Under the pieces are notes generated by a model. The model did no database searches, was not told the DNA's origin, and was given only the letters and a program-made list of their open reading frames with translations. A stretch of DNA of 64,000 bases from the NCBI RefSeq assembly GCF_005497185.1, contig NZ_RJTN01000005.1, forward strand, positions 130,953-194,952. The letters are read 5' to 3'. The position numbers and the translations under genes were made by a program. Origin of the DNA: Pectobacterium polonicum (GTDB lineage: Bacteria; Pseudomonadota; Gammaproteobacteria; Enterobacterales; Enterobacteriaceae). Each line of letters begins with the position of its first letter. Within the stretch, counting starts at the first letter, position 1. This document shows positions 34,194 to 41,624 of the stretch, in pieces.

Positions 34194-34207
34194 GCCCCTT
34201 GTGGGGC
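34194..34207 (-). terminator. Intra-operon hairpin between E' and T
   Basis: GCCCC and GGGGC with an ACAA loop, followed on the minus strand by TTTTC, look like a weak terminator 20 bases before the T gene. A second stem, GGCCAGC with GCTGGCC, lies at about 34328-34350. They could reduce expression of T and later genes relative to sheath and tube. Confidence 0.5.
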
Positions 34208-34390
34208 GGATCGGAGACGGCGGCTTACGCCGCTCCAGTGTGGTTTCCCCATCACAAACCGGGGATAAAACGAGGCAAAGGACGGGTGATAAGTGGGAGA
34301 AGAAGACAGGTGGTGAGGGAGAAAAACGGCCAGCTCCCTTATCGCTGGCCGGGTTAGGGTGGATGGTGGACTCATTAATCCAATCAGTAA

Positions 34391-34612
34391 TCAGTCTTCC
34401 TCACCGTTCTCACGTTTTATCTGTTCGCTGGCTTCATCCAACCAGCGTTCAAAGTCGTCCAATTCCAGCGCATCAATCTCACTCGGCTGAAAGCGAAACC
34501 ACCTCGCCAGCAGGGCCTGTGCTTTCCACAGCAGCGCCGGCTGCGTTATCCAACCCAAGTAACTGCTGAAATCGTTTTTGCAGCGCCATATAGTCCTGCG
34601 CGTCCATCTCAT
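34391..34612 (-). CDS. gpE' reading frame (tail assembly chaperone extension)
   Basis: An open frame of about 74 codons overlapping the end of the E gene and ending 88 bases after it. The readable part LLWKAQALLARWFRFQPSEI followed by DALELDDFERWLDEASEQI fits the gpE/E' C-terminal region. It has no good start of its own and in P2 the E' part is made by ribosomal frameshift from E. Here E' is in the +1 (or -2) frame relative to E. An A5 run (34579-34575) where tRNA-Lys could re-pair two bases back lies in the overlap; slipping there would give a fusion of about 136 residues, close to the 142 of P2 E+E'. Confidence 0.7.
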   Translation of the reverse strand: MRWTRRTIWRCKNDFSSYLGWITQPALLWKAQALLARWFRFQPSEIDALELDDFERWLDEASEQIKRENGEED

Positions 34613-34799
34613 CGATGTCTTCCGGCACCAGACCGGTCATACGCGACAGCAGCGCGTCGTCCCAGTTGCTTGGGTCATCGCTGATTTTTTTCACCGCTTT
34701 GATGTCTTTGACTTTCAGACGCTTGAGAGAAATAGACTCCACGCGTTGACCGGCAGAAGTGGTGTAGGGGAATTGCAGAGAATAGGTTTCAGTGTGCAT
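34479..34799 (-). CDS. E: gpE-like tail assembly chaperone
   Basis: A 106-residue chaperone that protects the tape measure protein during tail assembly. It begins MHTETYSLQFPYTTSAGQRV and contains SLKRLKVKDIKAVKKISDDP, then DDALLSRMTGLVPEDIDEMD, typical of the phage tail assembly chaperone (P2 E) family. Its 3' part overlaps the E' frame, so the gene pair is expected to give two products, E alone and E plus E'. It lies between the tube and tape measure genes, the universal position for these chaperones. Confidence 0.88.
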   Translation of the reverse strand: MHTETYSLQFPYTTSAGQRVESISLKRLKVKDIKAVKKISDDPSNWDDALLSRMTGLVPEDIDEMDAQDYMALQKRFQQLLGLDNAAGAAVESTGPAGEVVSLSAE

Positions 34800-34894
34800 A
34801 ACGGCTCCTTAGTAAATGTCGGGAGCAGTATCGCGTGCGGCGGGGAATAACGATTTTAAAGTGAATTAGAAAACGAAAATGGCGGGCATAAGAA

Positions 34895-34910
34895 AGGGGC
34901 CGAAGCCCCT
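34895..34910 (-). terminator. Hairpin after the tube gene
   Basis: On the minus strand AGGGGC, loop TTCG, GCCCCT, then TTCTTA: a compact stem with a stable UUCG loop 32 bases after the FII stop. It probably lets only part of the transcription pass, keeping sheath and tube messages more abundant. Confidence 0.65.
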
Positions 34911-34941
34911 CTCATTCCTTACTTAATCAATGAATACCAAA

Positions 34942-35466
34942 TTAACCGCCGATATTAGCGCGGTAGCTGTTCAGTTGATCCACGCCGCCCACCATGAAGA
35001 TGTTGGACAGGTAATCCAGCTCCAGCAGGTCTTCACCGTTCATCACCTGCTTGATGTAGGTACAGCTGAACGCGCTGCTAAAATCCGGGTTTTCGTGCTG
35101 CTTGAACGTGCCCAGCGGATTCTTTTTGAACATGATGGTCATGTGAGTCACCAGCGGCACTTCTTCGATACGGCCCTGAGAGCCATAGCGTTCCACGCTG
35201 GAGCGGCACTGCAACGCCAGCGACTGGTAAGGATTCGCCGCCGCCAGCATCGCTTCACGGTAGAAGGAGTTCCATTTGATCTCGCCTTCCAGTTTGTCGA
35301 AGCCCGCAGGCAATTCGATCTTGCCGACCATGCCCAGCGCCTTGTGCTCCTGCATAATCATGGAGATATCCGGCAGTTTGATTTCCTGCGCACGCCCCAG
35401 CAGGTTGGTGCCGTTGATGTAGATGTTGGCGTTGGTAATACGGTTTACTTCAATTTTCCCGGCCAT
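34942..35466 (-). CDS. FII: Tail tube protein FII
   Basis: A 174-residue major tail tube protein, homologous to P2 FII. It starts MAGKIEVNRITNANIYINGT and contains LGRAQEIKLPDISMIMQEHK, then GLMGMVGKIELPAGFDKLEGEI-like sequence, ending QLNSYRANIGG. The tube is the inner cylinder driven into the target cell by sheath contraction. Its start directly overlaps the stop of the sheath gene by one base. Confidence 0.95.
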   Translation of the reverse strand: MAGKIEVNRITNANIYINGTNLLGRAQEIKLPDISMIMQEHKALGMVGKIELPAGFDKLEGEIKWNSFYREAMLAAANPYQSLALQCRSSVERYGSQGRIEEVPLVTHMTIMFKKNPLGTFKQHENPDFSSAFSCTYIKQVMNGEDLLELDYLSNIFMVGGVDQLNSYRANIGG

Positions 35467-36893
35467 CAGTTAGTGCCCTCCAGCGTTACCAGGTATTCCG
35501 AGGTGATCTCCGTCTCAAAGGTCAGACGCTCAAGCGGCGGCGGCGGAGTGAATTTGTAGTTAAGCAACAGGTGCCCTGCCGCCAGTTCGGTTTGTTCGTT
35601 ACGCGCGGCATCAAACCAGCATTTGAAGCCCAGCAATGCGCCGTCACCGATCAGCTTGCGACCGTAGGCGTTGACGGATTCCACCAGCGCATCGATCAGC
35701 GCCTGATTGATCGGCATATCGATGTACTGCTGGCTGAAATAGCGGATGGATTCGTTAATCACATCGCCAGTACGACGCACGTTTTCGAAGTTCTTCATGT
35801 GCGTCACGGTTGGCCAAGCAGCAGTGCGATTGCCCCACAGGCGCAGGCCGGAACCATAGCTGTTGAAAATGGTGCTGATGCCCTGCTCGTTCAGCAGGTT
35901 CACTTCACTCTGCGGATCGTCAATCATCGCCGACAGCTGGCGCTCTACGCCGGTGATCCCTTTGATTTCCTGATTGGATGATGACCACCAGAAACCTTTC
36001 TCCAGATCGACTTTGGCACGCAGACCGGCGGCACGCGCCGACAGCGGCTCCAGACGTTCGCTGTTGGTTTCGGCGTTGTACACTTTTACGTGCGGATAGC
36101 ACAGACGAGCACGTTCAGAGCTGGTGTTGAAGTTGATCGTGCCTTCCGGGCCACGGCCGCTCAGAGCCTGCGCAAAGGTGGTGCCGATTGGCGCATCGAT
36201 ATAGGCAATCGCGCCCAGTTTGTCAGCCAGCGAGATCAGCTCGGTCGTTACGCTATTTTGCGTACAGAACACCGGCGAAATCAGAATCTTGGCAAAGAAG
36301 CCGTACAGGTTGTAGGTATCGTTCAGCAGCTTCATACCGGTACGTTTGCCCGCGGCATTGATGCTGCCGATGATGTCGGCGGCGGTCACTTTCGTGACAT
36401 CAGCAAAGTCATAAGACGCGCTAACTACGGCAGCAACATCAATATTTTTACCCAGATTTTTCAGGACGCCGGTTTGCGCATCCAGCGTATAGTCCTGACC
36501 TTCGACAAACGGCTGACCGCCTTCTGCCGCTGTCAGCACCAGCTTGGCAACCACACGGTTTACCAGTTGTGCCGTACCGGTCGCTTTGTCAAACGTGACT
36601 TTTTCTGCGCTCACAGACGATTTGTGTTTCGCCGGGTCCAGCACGTTGATGACCAGAACCGTACCCGCACCATGATCGTAAATTGCATCCAGCGCCTGCG
36701 GGATGGTATAGCCGCCGAACTGGCTACCAAACTGCGCCGCGTCTTTTTCAGACAGGCACAGCGTAACGTCATTTACCGCACCCTGCGGTGCCGTACCAAT
36801 CAGCCCAATCACCGCAGATTTGACGGTTTTCACCGGACGAGCACCGGTTTCAACTTCAATTGTCTCTACACCATGCAAATAATTAGCGGCCAA
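35466..36893 (-). CDS. FI: Contractile tail sheath protein FI
   Basis: A 475-residue sheath protein. The family features are VKSAVIGLIGTAPQGAVNDV near the N-terminus, DHGAGTVLVINVLDP, and the conserved C-terminal region with GSGLRLWGNRTAAWPTVTHM and ENVRRTGDVINESIRYFSQ. Contraction of this sheath provides the force of the tailocin. Size is somewhat larger than P2 FI (about 396), with an insertion in the middle part. It overlaps a 65-aa gene at its start. Confidence 0.94.
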   Translation of the reverse strand: MAANYLHGVETIEVETGARPVKTVKSAVIGLIGTAPQGAVNDVTLCLSEKDAAQFGSQFGGYTIPQALDAIYDHGAGTVLVINVLDPAKHKSSVSAEKVTFDKATGTAQLVNRVVAKLVLTAAEGGQPFVEGQDYTLDAQTGVLKNLGKNIDVAAVVSASYDFADVTKVTAADIIGSINAAGKRTGMKLLNDTYNLYGFFAKILISPVFCTQNSVTTELISLADKLGAIAYIDAPIGTTFAQALSGRGPEGTINFNTSSERARLCYPHVKVYNAETNSERLEPLSARAAGLRAKVDLEKGFWWSSSNQEIKGITGVERQLSAMIDDPQSEVNLLNEQGISTIFNSYGSGLRLWGNRTAAWPTVTHMKNFENVRRTGDVINESIRYFSQQYIDMPINQALIDALVESVNAYGRKLIGDGALLGFKCWFDAARNEQTELAAGHLLLNYKFTPPPPLERLTFETEITSEYLVTLEGTN

Positions 36894-37080
36894 GGGTCAC
36901 CTCCGTTGCGCTATCAGCCAGAACCTGATCCGCGACAGGCAGCAAATAGCCCAGCGCGATCAGCGTTTTCACATACTCATGATCTGCTGGCAGTTCAGTC
37001 ACCTGAGCGGGCCAAAGCAGAATTTCCTGACCATCTGCCAGCGTGACGCCGCTGGCGGGGCCGGTGTAGCGGTATTTCAT
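36883..37080 (-). CDS. Small tail-cluster protein, 65 aa
   Basis: A 65-residue protein beginning MKYRYTGPASGVTLADGQEI followed by a hydrophobic LLWPAQVTELP segment. It lies directly before the sheath gene and overlaps it by 11 bases, and overlaps the Gp37-like gene start by four bases. In Mu a comparable small gene (DUF2635) is found before the sheath gene, and this may be the same. Its role is unknown. Confidence 0.7.
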   Translation of the reverse strand: MKYRYTGPASGVTLADGQEILLWPAQVTELPADHEYVKTLIALGYLLPVADQVLADSATEVTLGR

Positions 37081-37544
37081 GCGTCTTTCTCCTCATAATT
37101 AACCGTGGTAAGCAGCGGACCATCCGTCTGCTCGCGGTCTTCGATAAAAAGGGTTTCTGTGGTGCAATCGATGGCGTAATGCCAGCGTCCTCCGGTGTAA
37201 CCAACGTAGCGGTCACGTACTAGCCGAATACCGCGATGACAGTCAGGCAATCGGTATCCTCCCAGCGCCTGACGGACGGTATCGAGTGTCGCCAGTACGC
37301 CGTCTTCGCCATCCAGCTCCGGCAGCAGCACGGCAACCATCAGCTGTGGTCGCTGCATCTGAACCGGAGAATCCACATCTTCCGGTGCGGAAAATTCGGA
37401 ACCGCGATACCCCACCAGCACATCGCCAGCAGTCAGAAGGTCTGGCCCGATCAGAATGTTTTCTGGACAGGACGCAATCCGCCGTGCCGGTAAGTGCTGT
37501 TGGAGGCGGGCTATCACCGCATCGATAATTGGTCTGGTATTCAT
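37077..37544 (-). CDS. Gp37-like (Mu) tail terminator candidate
   Basis: A 155-residue protein starting MNTRPIIDAVIARLQQHLPA. It resembles the Mu Gp37 / DUF1834 family, with VLVGYRGSEFSAPEDVDSPV, QMQRPQLMVAVLLPELDGED and LVRDRYVGYTGGRWHYAIDC. The arrangement of proximal conserved helix and alternating strands is that of tail terminator-like proteins, which cap the tube. It is the first gene of the structural operon; the terminator at 37716-37745 separates it from the lysis genes, so the structural promoter should lie in 37545-37715. Confidence 0.78.
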   Translation of the reverse strand: MNTRPIIDAVIARLQQHLPARRIASCPENILIGPDLLTAGDVLVGYRGSEFSAPEDVDSPVQMQRPQLMVAVLLPELDGEDGVLATLDTVRQALGGYRLPDCHRGIRLVRDRYVGYTGGRWHYAIDCTTETLFIEDREQTDGPLLTTVNYEEKDA

Positions 37545-37715
37545 ATCCGTTCACCCACTGTATTGATGGCACACTGTTTTGGTGGCACATCGTGTTGATG
37601 GCGCTAGTATCCGGATAATGGTTGGCTGCGGCTTTTAATCTGTTTTAGAAAAAACAGCGACGTGATTTATTTGAAAAAAACGCCTAATACACTGAAAAAT
37701 AAAAATTACTTTGAT

Positions 37716-37745
37716 AAAAAAAACGCCAGCACAACCGTGCTGGCG
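37716..37745 (-). terminator. Strong terminator between lysis and structural genes
   Basis: CGCCAGCAC and GTGCTGGCG form a 9-bp perfect stem with a four-base loop. On the minus strand it is followed by eight U. It lies about 60 bases after the winged-helix gene and before the Gp37-like gene. Confidence 0.92.
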
Positions 37746-37805
37746 CAAAGGAAGATGACGAGACTGATAACGCGTAAAGACAGAAGTGAAAGCAATGTAA
37801 TGGGA

Positions 37806-38117
37806 TTACCGATCCCAATATTTTTCCGGCCGAGCGATGCCAACCATACAATCAACCGCATATTCCACGACATCCACACCAAGGCGGGTAAGATTCGCCA
37901 GCCAGACGCCGCCCGCCTCCTTGGTCAATACCGCCATTTTGCGATCGGCCAGATAATCCAGTGCATGACGCAACTCTGACTCTGAAGCGTCGGCATACAA
38001 CCGCTGCATCACGGCCAACAGAAACATTTCATTCGCGGTATAAGGACGTGTTTTATTTAATGCGACAAGCAAGTGCCAGCGCATCGATGCCTGTCGAATA
38101 CACTGCGTATCAGCCAT
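37806..38117 (-). CDS. Winged-helix-like small tailocin protein
   Basis: A 103-residue protein beginning MADTQCIRQASMRWHLLVAL. The segment YTANEMFLLAVMQRLYADAS, then ESELRHALDYLADRKMAVLTKE, has the helix-turn-helix and wing pattern of ArsR-like winged-helix proteins, and is like a small protein found next to Mu gp25-type genes. It overlaps the next upstream gene by eight bases and is the last of the lysis operon. It may be a regulator or an assembly factor; the sequence does not decide. Confidence 0.6.
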   Translation of the reverse strand: MADTQCIRQASMRWHLLVALNKTRPYTANEMFLLAVMQRLYADASESELRHALDYLADRKMAVLTKEAGGVWLANLTRLGVDVVEYAVDCMVGIARPEKYWDR

Positions 38118-38439
38118 GATTTCCTCCCGAATACCGCTGCTGCACTAACTCCAGTTTGTTATAAAGCGCATCCAGTTTGGCTTCGATGACCGTCTGACCA
38201 CGGATGTAATCCTCACGTCTTACATAAACCAGCGGTAAATCGGCGCGGAACTCCAGAAACTCACGTTCCAGCCGCGTCCATCCCTGCTCGCTCTTCTGTC
38301 GTGCGTTTTCCAAAGCGGCAAAACGCTCGTTCAGCCGCTTTTCAATCTGCGTGAGCAGAATCCTCCCTGCGGCAAACAGGAAGCTCATAAACGATAGCAA
38401 CAGGCCAACCAGCGACCAGAACTCCACTTCAATCTTCAC
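38110..38439 (-). CDS. Mu gp25-like membrane-anchored coiled-coil protein (DUF2730)
   Basis: A 109-residue protein starting MKIEVEFWSLVGLLLSFMSF, a single N-terminal membrane segment, followed by a coiled coil (LLTQIEKRLNERFAALENAR) and more helix (EFRADLPLVYVRREDYIRG). It matches the DUF2730 family including Mu gp25. The role is unknown; its position among holin, lysin and spanin genes suggests involvement in lysis or in its regulation. It overlaps the Rz-like gene by 11 bases. Confidence 0.7.
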   Translation of the reverse strand: MKIEVEFWSLVGLLLSFMSFLFAAGRILLTQIEKRLNERFAALENARQKSEQGWTRLEREFLEFRADLPLVYVRREDYIRGQTVIEAKLDALYNKLELVQQRYSGGNHG

Positions 38440-39103
38440 GTGTTACCTCCCCTGTCTGTTGTAACGCTTCGATATAATCCAGCAGCGCGTTAACCTGCGC
38501 ACTCAGCGCCTGATAGCGCTCTCCGTTGTCGCTGATGTTGGCGAGGATATCGCGCTGGGAGACACCTGAAAGTTGTAATTCGGCGTCAGCGGTTGTGCCG
38601 AGATCGGACGCTGCGCCAGTGCGGCGGGCAGCGGCGGTAATGTCTGCGGCACCGTCGGTGGACAGACCGAAAGCGGCGTTGTAGTGCTGCACGAAGCCGC
38701 GAGTAAACACGCACTGCACAGGCTGAACTTTGCCTTTTTCGTCAATGTATTGCTGAGTAACATGGTCAATTTTCCGTTGCAGAGCGGCGTTATCCGCCGA
38801 CAGTTTTTGACGCGCCGCGACATAGCGCTGTTCGAGTTGATTCCCACGCTCTACCTGCTGCTGGTATTGCTCCGCCGCCGCGCGTAGTAGCTGGTTCTGG
38901 GTTTCGGCCTGCTGCTGCTGTAGCAAATTGAATGCCGCCTGCTGTTTCGCCAGCGCGGCATCCCCCAGTGCTTGCGCCAGTTGATAACCCTGATTATGGC
39001 CAGTCAGATAGACCGCGAGTAGCAACACCACGACAAGCAGGACCGCGACCACGCGTGGCGAAAGAAAGGATTTCAGGCTATTGAGAAACAGACTATTCCA
39101 CAC
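38429..39103 (-). CDS. Rz-like inner-membrane spanin
   Basis: A 224-residue protein with one N-terminal transmembrane helix (VVAVLLVVVLLLAVYLTG) and a long coiled coil (LLQQQQAETQNQLLRAAAEQ and QQQVERGNQLEQRYVAARQ). This is the layout of an i-spanin such as lambda Rz, which bridges to the outer-membrane lipoprotein and completes lysis. The C-terminal part has extra ~80 residues after the coiled coil. A second, overlapping lipoprotein gene is nested in it in another frame, strongly supporting the assignment. Confidence 0.85.
   Translation of the reverse strand: MWNSLFLNSLKSFLSPRVVAVLLVVVLLLAVYLTGHNQGYQLAQALGDAALAKQQAAFNLLQQQQAETQNQLLRAAAEQYQQQVERGNQLEQRYVAARQKLSADNAALQRKIDHVTQQYIDEKGKVQPVQCVFTRGFVQHYNAAFGLSTDGAADITAAARRTGAASDLGTTADAELQLSGVSQRDILANISDNGERYQALSAQVNALLDYIEALQQTGEVTRED
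38503..38763 (-). CDS. Nested Rz1-like outer-membrane lipoprotein spanin
   Basis: An 86-residue protein wholly inside the Rz-like gene in another frame. From ATG 38763 it begins MLLSNTLTKKAKFSLCSACL and a signal peptide ends LLAASC, a lipobox with Ala at the -3 position instead of the usual Leu. The mature part is proline-rich: STTTPLSVCPPTVPQTLPPL. That is the Rz1 pattern (lambda Rz1 is a proline-rich lipoprotein nested in Rz). The C-terminal half of this frame (after about residue 45) is less conserved and probably constrained by the Rz frame. Confidence 0.72.
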   Translation of the reverse strand: MLLSNTLTKKAKFSLCSACLLAASCSTTTPLSVCPPTVPQTLPPLPAALAQRPISAQPLTPNYNFQVSPSAISSPTSATTESAIRR

Positions 39104-39704
39104 AGCTCGCCCTCCCCCAGCTCAAATACCGTGGTGCCAACTGATGCAAAATGCGGTCGGGGTAATGGCGATTTTCACGCCAGTTGGCGGCGCTACGTCC
39201 GGCATTGACGGTTTCTACATGATCGAACCAACGAAGTATGTCCTTATCGGCGATCTTCGCACGCTGCTTATCACGCTGTAACCAGCCAAGTCCGCCGTTG
39301 TAGGACGACAAGGTCATTGCCATGCGTTCACAGTCGTTGCTGGCGCTGATTCGCGTCCACAGCCAGCGATCGTAGCCCGTCAGAGCACGGATAGCCCAGG
39401 CAGGATTAAACGGTTGATTCGCGCGAAGTTCAGGGACAATACCGCTAAACCAGTCGGCGGTGGTCGGCATAAACTGCGCCAGCCCCTGCGCACCGACGGG
39501 TGAAACGGCCCGAGGATTCCAACCGCTTTCCTGATGCAACTGCGCCGCAAAGTCAGCAATCGGGGCATTCATGCCCCAATCCAACCGTGCACTGCGGATC
39601 ACATCACTGCGGTACGCCTGCGCGGCACGAGGGATGGTGTCGGCGCAGACCACCGAGCTAAAAAGCAGCGGGCTAAAAAACAACGTGATGAGGAGGTGTC
39701 GCAT
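39093..39704 (-). CDS. Tailocin lysin: lytic transglycosylase (SLT) with signal peptide
   Basis: A 203-residue murein hydrolase. The first 21 residues MRHLLITLFFSPLLFSSVVC, followed by ADTIPRA, form a signal peptide, so the enzyme is exported rather than waiting for a holin pore alone. The transglycosylase SLT domain has the catalytic Glu in LHQESGWNPRAVSPVGAQG, LAQFMP and later MTLSSYNGG. It cuts the glycan strands to release tailocins. It overlaps the start of the spanin gene by 11 bases and follows the holin with one base between them. Confidence 0.88.
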   Translation of the reverse strand: MRHLLITLFFSPLLFSSVVCADTIPRAAQAYRSDVIRSARLDWGMNAPIADFAAQLHQESGWNPRAVSPVGAQGLAQFMPTTADWFSGIVPELRANQPFNPAWAIRALTGYDRWLWTRISASNDCERMAMTLSSYNGGLGWLQRDKQRAKIADKDILRWFDHVETVNAGRSAANWRENRHYPDRILHQLAPRYLSWGRASCVE

Positions 39705-39705
39705 A

Positions 39706-40035
39706 TCACAGCCCCATCGCTACGCCGATGCAAACGGCTGACACAATCAGCGCTCGTCGTAACATTGCAGCGGCAAATACGGTATGGTGACCGTCCCGAA
39801 CCGGAAAACGTCCACGCGGTACAGGTTCATCACCTTGTTCGAGGAACAGACCGGGACGCGCTTTAGGAAACAGCGAGCGATCCAGCCAATAACCTAATAC
39901 CGCGGCGAGTGAAATAAGCGAAAGCTTATAGACGGTGACGGGAAGCTGTTGCGGTGAAATCAGCCCGATAACAGCAAAGAGAAAAGCGGATGTCACAATC
40001 CAGCCGGTAAGACGCGGTTTTTTGATTTTTTTCAC
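39706..40035 (-). CDS. Putative holin
   Basis: A 109-residue small membrane protein. Hydrophobic segments lie at LTGWIVTSAFLFAVIGLIS, VYKLSLISLAAVLGYWL and a C-terminal one RALIVSAVCIGVAMGL. This fits a holin, consistent with its place upstream of the transglycosylase and spanin genes. The start is GTG at 40035 with a strong AGGAGG ribosome site eight bases upstream. No promoter sequence or LexA box was found in the 219 bases upstream. Confidence 0.75.
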   Translation of the reverse strand: MKKIKKPRLTGWIVTSAFLFAVIGLISPQQLPVTVYKLSLISLAAVLGYWLDRSLFPKARPGLFLEQGDEPVPRGRFPVRDGHHTVFAAAMLRRALIVSAVCIGVAMGL

Positions 40036-40207
40036 GATAAAGCCTCCTGATAAGAATGGAGGCCATTATGCAAAATGCAGGGGTTTGATGATTTTAAAGG
40101 AGTTTAAGTATTACTAAGGCACAAGATCCCACAAAATTGAACCATTTCTATTCGTCATCCCTTTCTACTCTTCATCCTTCACGTTGCCCATACGTAGACT
40201 TCCTGCT

Positions 40208-40247
40208 GATAAAAATCATAGCCAATTATCCGTATATGATTTTTATC
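40208..40247. terminator. 13-bp perfect inverted repeat after prtF
   Basis: GATAAAAATCATA at 40208-40220 is exactly inverted at 40235-40247. It is eight bases after the prtF stop (minus strand), so it is placed as its terminator, though AT-rich and with a loop of 14 bases. A regulator-binding role for the tailocin promoter side is an alternative. No gene was seen in 40036-40207. Confidence 0.55.
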
Positions 40248-40254
40248 ATCTGTT

Positions 40255-41622
40255 TTAGTGCCTGATGGTCTTGTTATTGGCTAATGACGTTGTTGCAGGC
40301 TGAAACCGAGCCGCCAGTTCCAGAATATCTTTCTCGTTCAGCGTACCCGCCGTATAGCGCAGTAATAACCATGCCTGAAGCCAACTGTATTTCGCTTCCG
40401 CCAGCTCTCGTCGAGCGTTATACCAATCCTGTTCAGCCAGCAGGATATCCAGATTAATACGTTCACCGCCCGCCACGCTCAACCGTGTGGCGTTAACGGC
40501 TTCTTGCGCCGACGAGGCTGTCATTTGCCAGGCTTTGATTTTCGCCGAACCGTTATTGTACAGATTGTAATATTTTTTCAACTCCGCCAACGTTTGCTTG
40601 GTTTGATCGTCCAACTCCGCCTGGCTTTGCTGATATTCCGCCGCCGCCTGCCGCATCGATGCCGAGACGGAGCCACCGGAATAAAGCGGGACATTCAACT
40701 GTAAACCAACGCTCTGTGTGTCGTATTTCTGATTGTAGTTATATTCACTTTCCGAACGGCTATTGCGCGACGATGCCACCAGCGACAGCGTAGGTAAATG
40801 GCCAGCTCGACTGCGTTCGATTTCATAACGGCTGACCGCCAGCCCTTCGCGCTGCGTCGCCAGTTTGGCATTGTGCTGCACGGCAAGATCGCGCCACTGC
40901 GCTAACGTCTGCTTATCTGATTCCACAGACGGCAGTTGCGCGAGCGTCAGAGGATGTAGCGCTGCAATATCCAGCGTTGTGCCTGTCATATTTTCCAGAT
41001 CGGTGATTGCAGCATCCAGATTGTCTTGCTGCTCAATGCGCTGCGCTTCAGTCAGCGTAAAGCGCGCCTCCGTTTCACGCACATCCGTTAACGTGCCTTC
41101 TCCCGCCAGCAGGAGGCGTTGATTCAGCGCCAGCTGTTCCTGATAGGCACGCTGCTGCGCATCCAGCAATTGCAGCTTTTCCTGCGCCAACAGCGCACTA
41201 CTCCAGGCTTGATATAGCCGCACCATCAGGTCCTGGCTGCGATCGCGAAAACGCTGATCGGCCATCAACGTGCGGGCAACACCCTGTTGATAACGCGCCC
41301 AGGACGCATAGTCCAGCAGCGGCTGACGCAGCGATAGCGTCGACGTGTAGCTGTTATAATCGCGTTTTAACGTGTTGCCAGTGAAGCTATCCGTTTGGGT
41401 GACTTTGGAGTGGCTACTGTTGGCACTATATCCATATTGGAGATTTGGGAGCAGATTAGCCCGCCCGATCGTCTCCTCTTCCTGGCCGGCTGCTCGCTCG
41501 AACCCCGCCGCACGAAACTGGGCGTCGTTGCGCAGCGCCAACTCCCAGGCATCAAGCAGCCCTAATGCGTTAACGCCTGAAGAAAGGAGCCCAAACAGCA
41601 CGATTATCGCGATCCTTTGCAT
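40255..41622 (-). CDS. prtF: Type I secretion outer membrane protein PrtF
   Basis: A 455-residue TolC-family outer membrane channel. The signal peptide MQRIAIIVLFGLLSSGVNAL is followed by LLDAWELALRNDAQFRAAGF. The repeated helical coiled-coil domain is seen in AQRIEQQDNLDAAITDLENM and the second repeat LAELKKYYNLYNNGSAKIKA. It forms the outer-membrane exit for the protease together with PrtD and PrtE. It is the last gene of the operon and starts two bases after the prtE stop. Confidence 0.93.
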   Translation of the reverse strand: MQRIAIIVLFGLLSSGVNALGLLDAWELALRNDAQFRAAGFERAAGQEEETIGRANLLPNLQYGYSANSSHSKVTQTDSFTGNTLKRDYNSYTSTLSLRQPLLDYASWARYQQGVARTLMADQRFRDRSQDLMVRLYQAWSSALLAQEKLQLLDAQQRAYQEQLALNQRLLLAGEGTLTDVRETEARFTLTEAQRIEQQDNLDAAITDLENMTGTTLDIAALHPLTLAQLPSVESDKQTLAQWRDLAVQHNAKLATQREGLAVSRYEIERSRAGHLPTLSLVASSRNSRSESEYNYNQKYDTQSVGLQLNVPLYSGGSVSASMRQAAAEYQQSQAELDDQTKQTLAELKKYYNLYNNGSAKIKAWQMTASSAQEAVNATRLSVAGGERINLDILLAEQDWYNARRELAEAKYSWLQAWLLLRYTAGTLNEKDILELAARFQPATTSLANNKTIRH

Positions 41623-41624
41623 GA

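Noticed and set aside
34930-37046. Long plus-strand frames (209 and 318 codons) opposite the tube and sheath genes
   Set aside because: They are antisense shadows of strongly supported FII and FI genes with GC-rich third positions; their proteins are low-complexity and have no recognisable domains.
40036-40254. LexA box or phage activator site for the tailocin lysis operon
   Set aside because: No CTGT-N8-ACAG or obvious Ogr/Mor-type site was found by eye; the control gene must be elsewhere or the site is degenerate.
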